In this document: piece by piece, positions 5,305-11,586 of the stretch
Layout: each line of letters begins with the position of its first letter
How positions within the stretch are numbered: the stretch's first letter is position 1
DNA from: Cellvibrio sp.
Lineage (GTDB): Bacteria > Pseudomonadota > Gammaproteobacteria > Pseudomonadales > Cellvibrionaceae
Assembly (NCBI GenBank): GCA_003524365.1
Contig: DQHS01000079.1
Span: 14,605 to 26,190, forward strand
DNA length: 11,586 bases
Reading direction: 5' to 3'
Notes under the pieces: model-generated
The model's database searches: none
What the model was told of the DNA's origin: nothing
Seen by the model: the letters and a program-made list of their open reading frames with translations, nothing else
Translations under genes and position numbers: made by a program

Positions 5305-7620
5305 ATGAAAACCCGCGTAAAAAATTTGCTGCTTATTACCAGTTGCTTGAGTTTTATCGCCTGTGGGGGTGGAGGAGGCGGCGGTAGTAACAATGTTGCA
5401 TCGTCAATAGTTGCCGCGCAATCGTCAGCAAGCGTCGCTAATTCGTCATCCCGTCTTTCATCACTTTCTTCTGCGACTTCTTCATTCTCTTTTTCATCTG
5501 CTTTTTCAACGAGTAATAGCAGTGTTATTTCCGGGTTAGCCGCGCGGCCATCCAATACGACTTGTCTCGCTCCCGCGCCCATTAATTCCAGCACACCCAC
5601 CAGCATTAGTTGGCAGGCTGTTTTTCCTTCGCTACCGAATATTGGCAACGCCACGAATTTGCTGCAGGCGCCGGGCGACAATAATGTTTGGTATGCGACA
5701 CGCCAGTCTGGCAGGGTTGTGCGTTTTCAAAATAATACGTCAGCCAATGCGCTGACAGAAATTTTGAATATTGAAGATCGCGTTGATTTTTCCGGTGGTG
5801 AAACCGGTTTTTTGGGCATGGCATTTCACCCGCAATTTGCGACCAATCGATACGTATATTTCAATTACATCGGGCGCAACGCCAGCAATAATATGGAAAC
5901 GCGAGTGACGCGTTTTGAGGTTGCCAGCAATGGCATTATTAATCGCGATTCAGAAATTATTTTGCTGCGCTTTAATCAGCCTTATTCCAATCACAACGGC
6001 GGGCAAATTGCGTTTGGCAGCGACGGCTATTTATATATCAGCACTGGCGATGGCGGTAGTGGAGGTGACCCGCAACAAAATGGCCAGAACACCAACAATC
6101 TGCTCGGAAAAATTTTACGTATCGATGTCGATAACACTAGTGGCGGACGCAATTATGCAATTCCCACTGATAACCCTTTCGCTGTTGCGGGCGGTGCGCC
6201 AGAAATTTGGGCTTATGGTTTACGCAATCCCTGGCGTTTTGGTTTTGATCGCGAAACCAATGAACTATGGGTGGGCGATGTAGGGCAGGGCGCTTGGGAA
6301 GAAGTGAATTTGGTTACGCGCGGCGGTAATTATGGTTGGGGCGATATGGAGGGTGATTCTTGTTATAGCGGGCGGTCCAATTGTTCCACCGCGAATAAAA
6401 TTAAACCGATATTGTCGATCAGCCACAACACGGGTGTTTGTTCAGTGATTGGCGGTTACGTTTATCGCGGCGCACAATATCCTGCCGCTTACGGAAAATA
6501 TTTTTTTACGGATTACTGTGTTAACACCATGCAATCCATCACGCGCAATAGTAATGACACTATTAGCGTTAGTAATCATGGCAATGTGCCGGTGGATATA
6601 GTGTCCTTCGCGCAAGATAATCAAGGCGAGCTTTACGCGATTGGTCAATCGGGTGCCGGTTCGCAAATCGTTAAAATGCAAGCCACGGGTGGGGAATTGC
6701 AGTCAGGTGTTATGGCTGCGCGTTTATCTGCAACCGGCTGTGTAAATTCTGCTGATCCGACATTACCCTCGGCCGCGATGATTCCCTATGCAGTTGCCAG
6801 CCCATTTTGGTCAGATACTGCTGATAAAGACCGCTATTTATCGCTACCCAATAACACGTCAATTGATATAACAACTGAGGGCGATTTTTTATTTCCGGTT
6901 GGCAGTGTGTTGATGAAACACTTTAAATTGAATGAGCATTTTATCGAAACACGTTTATTCGCACGGAGTGAATTGGGCTGGCAAGGTTTCAGCTATGAAT
7001 GGCGCGACGACCAAACGGATGCGCTCTTATTAATCGATGGCAAAGAAAAATTGATCGAAGGCGTGCAATGGCAATACCCCAGTCGCGGGCAATGCCTCAC
7101 TTGCCATACAGAGGTCGCCAATTTTTCATTGGGCTTGGAAACCCTGCAATTAAATAATTCCATGCTGTACACCGCGAGCGGTATTAATGCACATCAATTG
7201 GATACGCTTGCCCATATCAATATATTTTCCAGCGCAATTACCTCAACTCAAAAAGCGCAAACACTTTTCGCTCTCGATGATACCAGCGCAACTCTTTCAC
7301 AACGTGCGCGCAGTTATTTGCACAGCAACTGCAGTAATTGCCACAGCCCCAGTGGCCCTACGCCGGTCAATCTGGATTTGCGCTACCGCACTGCCTTGGC
7401 AGCAACACAGACCTGCAATGTGCAACCTGTTGCGGGTGATTTGGGAATTAGTAATGCACGTATTATCGCACCCGGCGAACCTGAACGTTCGGTATTGCTT
7501 GCGCGTATGAAAGTGCGCGATCTAAACCAAATGCCGCCCTTGGGGTCGCATTTGGTAGATCAGGAAGCGGTGGATGTTTTATCGGCGTGGATTGGTGAGT
7601 TGGCAAGCTGCACACAATAA
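5305..7620 (+). CDS. Lipoprotein: PQQ-dependent sugar dehydrogenase fused to a diheme cytochrome c domain
   Basis: 771-residue secreted fusion protein. Order: lipoprotein signal with lipobox F-I-A-C20, directly followed by seven glycines; a serine-rich flexible linker about 28-85; a glucose/sorbosone dehydrogenase beta-propeller about 103-457; and a cytochrome c region about 472-771. The propeller shows SNH230-N-G-G-Q (the catalytic histidine of soluble PQQ glucose dehydrogenases), GDGGSGGDPQ-N-GQ, GLR307NPWR311FGFD and WVGDVGQ...GGNYGW, typical of the family. Two haem c motifs are C597-L-T-C-H601 and C676-S-N-C-H680; M743 in QMPPLGS is a plausible axial ligand. PQQ would oxidise an aldose or similar sugar at the cell surface and pass electrons through the haems. 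It stands alone after a terminator and is convergent with sppA. No PQQ biosynthesis genes are in the window. The C-terminal part resembles cytochrome domains of TIGR03806-type proteins. Sugar specificity cannot be read from sequence, and some such propellers have no proven dehydrogenase activity. Confidence 0.93.
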   Translation: MKTRVKNLLLITSCLSFIACGGGGGGGSNNVASSIVAAQSSASVANSSSRLSSLSSATSSFSFSSAFSTSNSSVISGLAARPSNTTCLAPAPINSSTPTSISWQAVFPSLPNIGNATNLLQAPGDNNVWYATRQSGRVVRFQNNTSANALTEILNIEDRVDFSGGETGFLGMAFHPQFATNRYVYFNYIGRNASNNMETRVTRFEVASNGIINRDSEIILLRFNQPYSNHNGGQIAFGSDGYLYISTGDGGSGGDPQQNGQNTNNLLGKILRIDVDNTSGGRNYAIPTDNPFAVAGGAPEIWAYGLRNPWRFGFDRETNELWVGDVGQGAWEEVNLVTRGGNYGWGDMEGDSCYSGRSNCSTANKIKPILSISHNTGVCSVIGGYVYRGAQYPAAYGKYFFTDYCVNTMQSITRNSNDTISVSNHGNVPVDIVSFAQDNQGELYAIGQSGAGSQIVKMQATGGELQSGVMAARLSATGCVNSADPTLPSAAMIPYAVASPFWSDTADKDRYLSLPNNTSIDITTEGDFLFPVGSVLMKHFKLNEHFIETRLFARSELGWQGFSYEWRDDQTDALLLIDGKEKLIEGVQWQYPSRGQCLTCHTEVANFSLGLETLQLNNSMLYTASGINAHQLDTLAHINIFSSAITSTQKAQTLFALDDTSATLSQRARSYLHSNCSNCHSPSGPTPVNLDLRYRTALAATQTCNVQPVAGDLGISNARIIAPGEPERSVLLARMKVRDLNQMPPLGSHLVDQEAVDVLSAWIGELASCTQ

Positions 7621-7644
7621 AAAATAACGGGTAATAAATACATC

Positions 7645-7715
7645 TGTTGTCATACCCGCGAATGCGGGTATCCATAAAATTTCGCTGGACTCCTGCGTTC
7701 GCAGGAGTGACAACA
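7645..7715. repeat. Complete bipartite palindromic repeat, copy 1
   Basis: Terminal inverted arms TGTTGTCA (7645-7652) / TGACAACA (7708-7715) enclose two hairpins: ATACCCGC-GAAT-GCGGGTAT (7651-7670 region) and ACTCCTGC-GTTC-GCAGGAGT (7689-7708 region). The second hairpin resembles the reverse complement of the first, so the whole unit is a palindrome of palindromes, like REP/BIME elements. It lies between convergent genes. Similar intergenic repeats (TCATTCCCGCGAAAGCGGGA type) are common in proteobacteria. Confidence 0.88.
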
Positions 7716-7726
7716 TTATTACTTTT

Positions 7727-7752
7727 TTGTCATACCCGCGAACGCGGGTATC
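7727..7752. repeat. Half copy of the palindromic repeat, copy 2
   Basis: TTGTCA followed by the 20-base palindrome ATACCCGCGAACGCGGGTAT repeats the left half of copy 1, with C for T in the loop, and diverges after 7752. The second hairpin is absent. It lies 10 bases from the sppA stop codon and could fold in either transcript, but no T tract follows on either strand, so it is not a classical intrinsic terminator. Confidence 0.85.
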
Positions 7753-7761
7753 TATTTTCCG

Positions 7762-9702
7762 TTAGGGCGCTACACAATCCAAACACTGCACATAAATTCC
7801 CTGCGGGTCATTCATGCTTTTCAAATCGCTCAGCGGTTTTAATACAGGTGCGAGATCGTTCAGCACATTAAGTGAGGCGAAATTTTCCAGCAAGGATTTA
7901 GGTACAAATGTGCTGGCATGTCCCTGCGTAAGCGAACGTAAGAGTTCCTCTTTTGGAGAGAGTGGACGCTGCACAAATTCCACTTTATAGCTGCTGAGGT
8001 TTGCTTCTTGTGCGATGTCGGTAATAACGTCACTCAAGGTGCCCAGTTCATCTACCAAGCCGATTTCTTTGGCTTTGTTGCCAGTCCACACATGACCTTG
8101 GGCGATTTCATCAATTGCTTTCACTTCCTGATTGCGCGCGTCAGCCACCAGTGTGATAAAACGTTGGTAAATATTGTCTACGCCCATTTGCACTACTTTG
8201 CTGGCTTTTTCTGATAGGGGACGGTCCAGTCGCATGCTGCCCGCTAATTCAGTCGTGCCTACACCGTCAGTATTGATACCAATTTTTTGCAGGGATTTTT
8301 CCAGCGTAGGGAATGCGCCGAATACACCTATCGAACCGGTGATGGTGGTGGGTTGCGCCCAGATTTTATCACCGGCGGTTGCGATCCAATAACCGCCAGA
8401 CGCGGCAACTGTGCCCATGGATATATAAATGGGAATTTTTTTCTCGCGCAATGCGATAACTTCCGAACGAATAATTTCTGATGCAAACGCGCTACCACCA
8501 CCTGAATCGATTCGAATTACTAGCGCTTTTATCGCGTCGTCATCTTTCACCTGGCGTAGTAATTCCAACATGCTTTCGCTGCCGATACTGCCGTCGGGTT
8601 CATGCCCATCCACAATTGAACCGGAGGCAACTACCACCGCAATTTTATTTTGCTCGAGTGTCGGACGTTTGCGAATGTCAGCAAGGTAGGATTTCACACC
8701 GACCCCGTTATACCAATCGCCGTCCTTGCTGAGTCCTGCTTGTTCAATGAGCATTTTTTCCATGTCTTGACGCGAGACAACTTTGTCGACCAGCGCTTTT
8801 TCCAGTGCCAGTTTGGCGCTGTCGCCAGTTGTTAAGGCCATATGCGCATCGATATTATTTACATAGTCGTTAATGCTACCCGGCGGTAATTTGCGCAGGC
8901 TTTCGATTTTGCCGGTGTAGCTTGCCCAGAGTTCATTAATCCATTGCGCATTGTGCTCGCGCGATTCTTCTGACATGTCGTCGCGCAAGTAGGGTTCCAG
9001 ATAATCTTTGTATTTTCCGGAGCGGAAGGCGTGGATAGTTACCCCGAGTTTATCCAGCGCAGTTTTGTAGTAATTCATATAGCGGCCATAGCCGGTAATT
9101 TCGATCAGCCCCATATTGTGCAGATAAATTTCATCAGCAAAACTGGCGAGATAATATTGGTCTTGCGAGTAGTTGTCGCTGACAGCGATAATTTTTTTAT
9201 CCGCGCTTCTGAAATTTTCCAATGCTTGACCAATATCATTCATTTTGCTGACGCCACCGCCGAGCATGCGGCCTGGTTCTAAGACCAGCATGGTTACACG
9301 TTTGTCCTTTGCGGCTTTATTAATGGCTTCAACAACATCACTCACCACTGTTTCGTTTTCTTCCGGGTCCTCATCGGATAACAATAAACTGGCAGGGTCT
9401 ATGTAGCTGCGCTGATCAACCAAAAACCCGGTTGGGGCAAGGCGCAAAGCAAAGGTTTCTGGTAAGGGTTTTGGTGCACCAGCGCCTATGGCAATGATAA
9501 AAATAAGCAGCAACACCACGAACAAGGTGTTCATCAGCGCGTTGCGAAACCAGGTAATACCGGCACCCATGCCGCTAAAAAACTTGCTCCATGCGCCGCG
9601 TTTTTTTGGGGTGGGTAGTTGCGGTGCAGCGCGGTTTGGTTGCGATGGACTGGGTTGCGCTGGGTTGGGCGGCGCAGGTGGTTCGTAATAATTTACAGAC
9701 AC
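7762..9702 (-). CDS. sppA: Signal peptide peptidase SppA, 67-kDa type
   Basis: Inner-membrane serine protease of family S49 that degrades signal peptides left after protein export. The 646 residues have a proline-rich cytoplasmic N-terminus (about 1-32), one transmembrane anchor about 57-75, then two tandem S49 domains in the periplasm. The catalytic dyad is split between them as in the E. coli type: lysine K230 (FRSGKYKD) in the first domain and nucleophile S435 (TVAASGGYW) in the second, 205 residues apart, close to the 200 between K209 and S409 of E. coli. RIDSGGGSAFASE (397-409) is the family's substrate-binding region. The start is GTG at 9702, supported by GGAAGG 8 bases upstream; the next methionine is residue 45, too late to leave the usual N-terminus. 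A C-terminal CLDC (640-643) is present. It is the last gene of the wrbA-DUF2069-sppA operon, 22 bases after the DUF2069 stop. Confidence 0.97.
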   Translation of the reverse strand: MSVNYYEPPAPPNPAQPSPSQPNRAAPQLPTPKKRGAWSKFFSGMGAGITWFRNALMNTLFVVLLLIFIIAIGAGAPKPLPETFALRLAPTGFLVDQRSYIDPASLLLSDEDPEENETVVSDVVEAINKAAKDKRVTMLVLEPGRMLGGGVSKMNDIGQALENFRSADKKIIAVSDNYSQDQYYLASFADEIYLHNMGLIEITGYGRYMNYYKTALDKLGVTIHAFRSGKYKDYLEPYLRDDMSEESREHNAQWINELWASYTGKIESLRKLPPGSINDYVNNIDAHMALTTGDSAKLALEKALVDKVVSRQDMEKMLIEQAGLSKDGDWYNGVGVKSYLADIRKRPTLEQNKIAVVVASGSIVDGHEPDGSIGSESMLELLRQVKDDDAIKALVIRIDSGGGSAFASEIIRSEVIALREKKIPIYISMGTVAASGGYWIATAGDKIWAQPTTITGSIGVFGAFPTLEKSLQKIGINTDGVGTTELAGSMRLDRPLSEKASKVVQMGVDNIYQRFITLVADARNQEVKAIDEIAQGHVWTGNKAKEIGLVDELGTLSDVITDIAQEANLSSYKVEFVQRPLSPKEELLRSLTQGHASTFVPKSLLENFASLNVLNDLAPVLKPLSDLKSMNDPQGIYVQCLDCVAP

Positions 9703-9710
9703 AATAATTT

Positions 9711-9716
9711 CCTTCC
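9711..9716 (-). promoter_or_regulatory. Ribosome binding site for the GTG start of sppA
   Basis: Read on the minus strand, GGAAGG lies 8 bases upstream of the GTG at 9702. It is a strong site and decides in favour of the GTG, since no ATG is nearby. Confidence 0.85.
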
Positions 9717-9724
9717 GAAAAAAT

Positions 9725-10177
9725 TTATGAATTTTGGGTTTTGGTGGACAAATAATAATTCCAGTATTGCAGCCATCGGCTGGTCATCATCGCGGCGATA
9801 AACAACGTAGAGACGAGAATGGTCATGACCCAATAGCTCCAGTGCCAGCTACTCATCAGGAGTGGGATAATAATCAGGAAATACATCAGTAAAACAAAAC
9901 ACATCCAACTGTAAGTCCGGTGTTTTGGCTTGAGCAACCCCGGTATAAAAATCAGTAGCGGAAATAGCGAAACTAACCAGGTTGCCAGTTTTACGTTGTC
10001 GTTAATAAAATAATTGAGTGTGAACACTACTAATAAAGCGATGTAGCAGCTGTTGCACACGAGTTGACCCATACGCAATTTTTTATGCAGCACAACAGAA
10101 TCCGCATCGGTAATCACAATTACCTTTTTCGGTTTTTCGTCTGACTGCATGTCATCGTGTTCTTGAGTGTTAGTCAT
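9725..10177 (-). CDS. DUF2069 family inner-membrane protein
   Basis: Small integral membrane protein of unknown function, 150 residues. A hydrophilic N-terminus (about 1-35, many acidic and lysine residues) precedes four predicted transmembrane segments at about 37-58, 64-82, 89-108 and 113-132. The FIPGLLKPKHRTYSWMCF segment (77-94) between helices two and three is the recognisable DUF2069 core. The ATG at 10177 has an AAGG about 9 bases upstream. It sits 30 bases after wrbA and 22 bases before sppA on the same strand, so the three are probably co-transcribed; the wrbA-DUF2069 pairing is, from memory, also found in Pseudomonas. No catalytic residues are apparent and no function is known to me. 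Confidence 0.85.
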   Translation of the reverse strand: MTNTQEHDDMQSDEKPKKVIVITDADSVVLHKKLRMGQLVCNSCYIALLVVFTLNYFINDNVKLATWLVSLFPLLIFIPGLLKPKHRTYSWMCFVLLMYFLIIIPLLMSSWHWSYWVMTILVSTLFIAAMMTSRWLQYWNYYLSTKTQNS

Positions 10178-10207
10178 ACATCAACCTTGGAGTTATATAC
10201 GAGAGTT

Positions 10208-10804
10208 TCAATTAGATAGTTTTAGGGCGAGAGTGGCTACGCGTTTGCCAAGTGCTTGGCAAAGGGTAATTTCCTCGCTGCTGAGTTTGGTGGGTGTATC
10301 ACCGCTCGCGAGGTGCGATGCGCCGTAAGGAGTGCCGCCCGTGCGCGTGGTGCTAATGCCCGCTTCGCTATAGGGGATTCCAGCAATCACCATGCCTTGG
10401 TGCAGCAGCGGTAGCATCATTGAAAGCAGGGTGGATTCTTGTCCGCCGTGCAATGACGATGTCGAGGTAAATACGGCAGCGGGTTTGTTGATCAAATCGC
10501 CATTTAACCAAAGGCCGCTGGTGCCATCGAGAAAATATTTCATCGGTGCCGCCATATTGCCAAAGCGGGTAGGGCTGCCGAGAATTAAACCGCTGCAATT
10601 TTTTAAATCCGCTTCGCTGCAATAAATTGCACCGCTGTCGGGAATCGCGGGTTCAGTTGCTTCGATCGTTGTCGATACCGCAGGCACAGTGCGCAAGCGC
10701 GCTTCCATACCGGTCACTTGTTCAACACCGCGCGCAATCTGTTTTGCCATTTCGAGTGTGGAACCGCTGCGGCTGTAATACAAAACCAAAATATAAGGTG
10801 TCAT
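10208..10804 (-). CDS. wrbA: NAD(P)H:quinone oxidoreductase WrbA
   Basis: Cytoplasmic flavodoxin-like FMN enzyme (NQO type IV) that reduces quinones by two electrons and protects against redox cycling. With the ATG at 10804 it has 198 residues, the normal family length. Motifs: FMN phosphate loop S11-R-S-G-S-T16, S77-P-T-R-F-G-N-M84 for the flavin ring, DGTSGLW (93-99), and T115-S-S-L-H-G-G-Q-E-S124, all characteristic of WrbA. An in-frame TTG six codons upstream is possible but has no better ribosome site, and MTPYILVLYYSRSG is the usual N-terminus. First gene of an operon with the DUF2069 membrane protein (30-base gap) and sppA; its promoter must lie in the 167 bases shared with the divergent DUF4442 gene. 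Confidence 0.96.
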   Translation of the reverse strand: MTPYILVLYYSRSGSTLEMAKQIARGVEQVTGMEARLRTVPAVSTTIEATEPAIPDSGAIYCSEADLKNCSGLILGSPTRFGNMAAPMKYFLDGTSGLWLNGDLINKPAAVFTSTSSLHGGQESTLLSMMLPLLHQGMVIAGIPYSEAGISTTRTGGTPYGASHLASGDTPTKLSSEEITLCQALGKRVATLALKLSN

Positions 10805-10856
10805 AAGAGTGTCTTTAGTCAAATGTCTGGATGTTAATCGCTGCTAGTTAGTATGC

Positions 10857-10918
10857 GAGACCGTCTGAGGCATGGATGCCGAAGTCGAGCCCCCATGGAT
10901 GGGTTCACGGCGCGTCTC
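10857..10918 (+). ncRNA. Structured intergenic element with two CATGGATG stem-loops (class uncertain)
   Basis: Two short stem-loops share the tetraloop TGGA: GGCA-TGGA-TGCC (10869-10880) and CCCA-TGGA-TGGG (10892-10903), separated by 11 bases. Outer arms GAGAC (10857-10861) and GTCTC (10914-10918) could close the structure. The shared octamer CATGGATG fits the CANGGANG consensus for CsrA/RsmA binding, and the GGA lies in the loop on the + strand, the sense of the DUF4442 gene 69 bases downstream. I also recall similar GGATG-hairpin sequences as dispersed intergenic elements in gammaproteobacteria, so it may be a repeat rather than an RNA gene. Structure is visible; function is inference. Confidence 0.4.
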
Positions 10919-10971
10919 AGCAAAAATTCCGCAAGCCCTGTTGAGTTAATGCATCTTATGGAATTCCAAGC

Positions 10972-11430
10972 ATGAAAGCAGGTGTATTTAAATTCATCGT
11001 CAATTTATGGCCGCCATTATTTTTCTCCGGTATTAAAATTACCTATCTTGCCGCTGATTACAGAGAGGCGCGTGTTACCTTAAAGCTACGTTGGTACAAC
11101 CGCAATTATGTCGGCACTCAATACGGCGGTAGCTTAATGTCCATGACTGATCCATGGTATATGTTGATGATCATGAACAACCTCGGGCGCGACTATTTTG
11201 TATGGGACAAACACGCCGAGATAGATTACATCGCCCCCGGTAAAACCCACGTGCACGCGCATTTTCTAATTAACGATGAAATCCTCGATGATATACGCGC
11301 AAAAACGGCCAACGGCGAAAAATACGTGCCGGAATTTTTGGTTGAAATCAAAGATGATCACGGGCATTTGGTTGCGCGTGTGAAACGTCGCGTCTATATC
11401 AAATTAAAACCGCGTGCGCGGGAAAATTAA
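10972..11430 (+). CDS. DUF4442 hotdog-fold protein, possible acyl-CoA thioesterase
   Basis: 152-residue cytoplasmic protein of the DUF4442 group within the hotdog-fold (thioesterase) superfamily. Recognisable features are the G48-T-Q-Y-G-G-S-L segment at the start of the central helix, followed by D60-P-W, and the FVWDKHAEIDYIAPGK strand region (76-91), then beta strands to a basic C-terminus. These positions are where hotdog thioesterases bind the acyl-CoA, but no activity can be assigned; a housekeeping role in fatty-acyl metabolism is a guess. The ATG is preceded by GGAA (10960-10963) with 8-base spacing; no better start is seen. Transcribed alone, divergently from wrbA, with a palindromic repeat starting 40 bases after its stop codon and no clear terminator. 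Confidence 0.85.
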   Translation: MKAGVFKFIVNLWPPLFFSGIKITYLAADYREARVTLKLRWYNRNYVGTQYGGSLMSMTDPWYMLMIMNNLGRDYFVWDKHAEIDYIAPGKTHVHAHFLINDEILDDIRAKTANGEKYVPEFLVEIKDDHGHLVARVKRRVYIKLKPRAREN

Positions 11431-11469
11431 ACCCCAATATCTCTAAAGATGCTCTGAAAATACATCTCC

Positions 11470-11526
11470 GTCATACCCGCGAACGCGGGTATCCATAAAA
11501 TAGATTGCTGCTTTCGCAGGAATGAC
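11470..11526. repeat. Palindromic repeat, copy 3 (shortened)
   Basis: The first 32 bases match copy 1 except for one loop base (GTCATACCCGCGAA, then C instead of T). The second half is shortened by 6 bases: the left arm of the second hairpin has lost its outer part, leaving CTGC-TTTC-GCAG before GGAATGAC. GTCAT and ATGAC still bound the unit as inverted ends. It lies downstream of the DUF4442 gene. The remaining bases to 11586 show no gene I can support. Confidence 0.85.
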
Positions 11527-11586
11527 GAATAATTTAGGTCGTCTTCAATAGCTGGAAAAATTTATGCTTAATGTTGCACTCTGTTC

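Noticed and set aside
5274..5681. Minus-strand 135-residue frame opposite the start of the PQQ dehydrogenase
   Set aside because: It mirrors the serine-rich and poly-glycine coding of the lipoprotein (giving runs of E/D/L and P), has no family signature, and the sense gene is clearly real.
7645..7752. CRISPR array
   Set aside because: The repeats are palindromic, unequal in length and have no regular spacers; they fit a REP-like element.
7727..7752. Bidirectional intrinsic terminator between the PQQ dehydrogenase and sppA
   Set aside because: The hairpin is strong but neither strand has a T tract directly after it; the T run lies on the upstream side for the + strand, and on the minus strand A residues follow.
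10805..10822. TTG start six codons upstream of wrbA ATG
   Set aside because: No better ribosome site, and WrbA proteins normally begin close to the first beta strand, as the ATG at 10804 gives.

Overview
The window looks like chromosome of a polysaccharide-degrading gammaproteobacterium, most likely Cellvibrio or a close relative. The pointers are a family 9 cellulase with an N-terminal Ig-like domain, a long poly-serine linker in a secreted lipoprotein (typical of Cellvibrio/Saccharophagus), moderate GC content, and a wrbA-DUF2069 pair arranged as in Pseudomonas-like gammaproteobacteria. This is inference from gene content; no taxonomic marker gene is present.

Left part (1-5165, + strand): a GH9 glycoside hydrolase, cut by the left edge, ends at a clear intrinsic terminator. 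After a 223-base control region comes a three-gene operon: a Tat-exported TIM-barrel sugar isomerase/epimerase-like protein, a GMC flavoprotein dehydrogenase carrying a three-cysteine motif that fits an Fe-S cluster, and a Tat lipoprotein of the gluconate 2-dehydrogenase subunit 3 family, ending at a second terminator. The last two match the catalytic and 'hitch-hiker' subunits of periplasmic glucoside 3-dehydrogenases, so the operon probably oxidises glycosides to 3-keto sugars in the periplasm and then processes them.

Middle (5166-7760): a separate gene encodes a lipoprotein fusing a PQQ-dependent glucose/sorbosone dehydrogenase beta-propeller to a C-terminal region with two CxxCH haem motifs, tethered by a serine-rich linker. 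The three-gene operon has no cytochrome subunit of its own, and this diheme protein next door could supply one. Between this gene and the convergent sppA lie one full copy and one half copy of a palindromic repeat; a third copy is at the right edge.

Right part: a minus-strand operon wrbA - DUF2069 membrane protein - sppA (quinone reductase, small inner-membrane protein, signal peptide peptidase) is divergent from a DUF4442 hotdog-fold gene. The 167-base divergent region holds two small stem-loops with the same CATGGATG core, either a structured dispersed element or CsrA/RsmA-type binding sites.

The most interesting system is the extracytoplasmic sugar-oxidation module beside a cellulase: hydrolase, 3-keto-forming dehydrogenase with its exporter subunit, exported TIM-barrel enzyme, and a PQQ/diheme lipoprotein.
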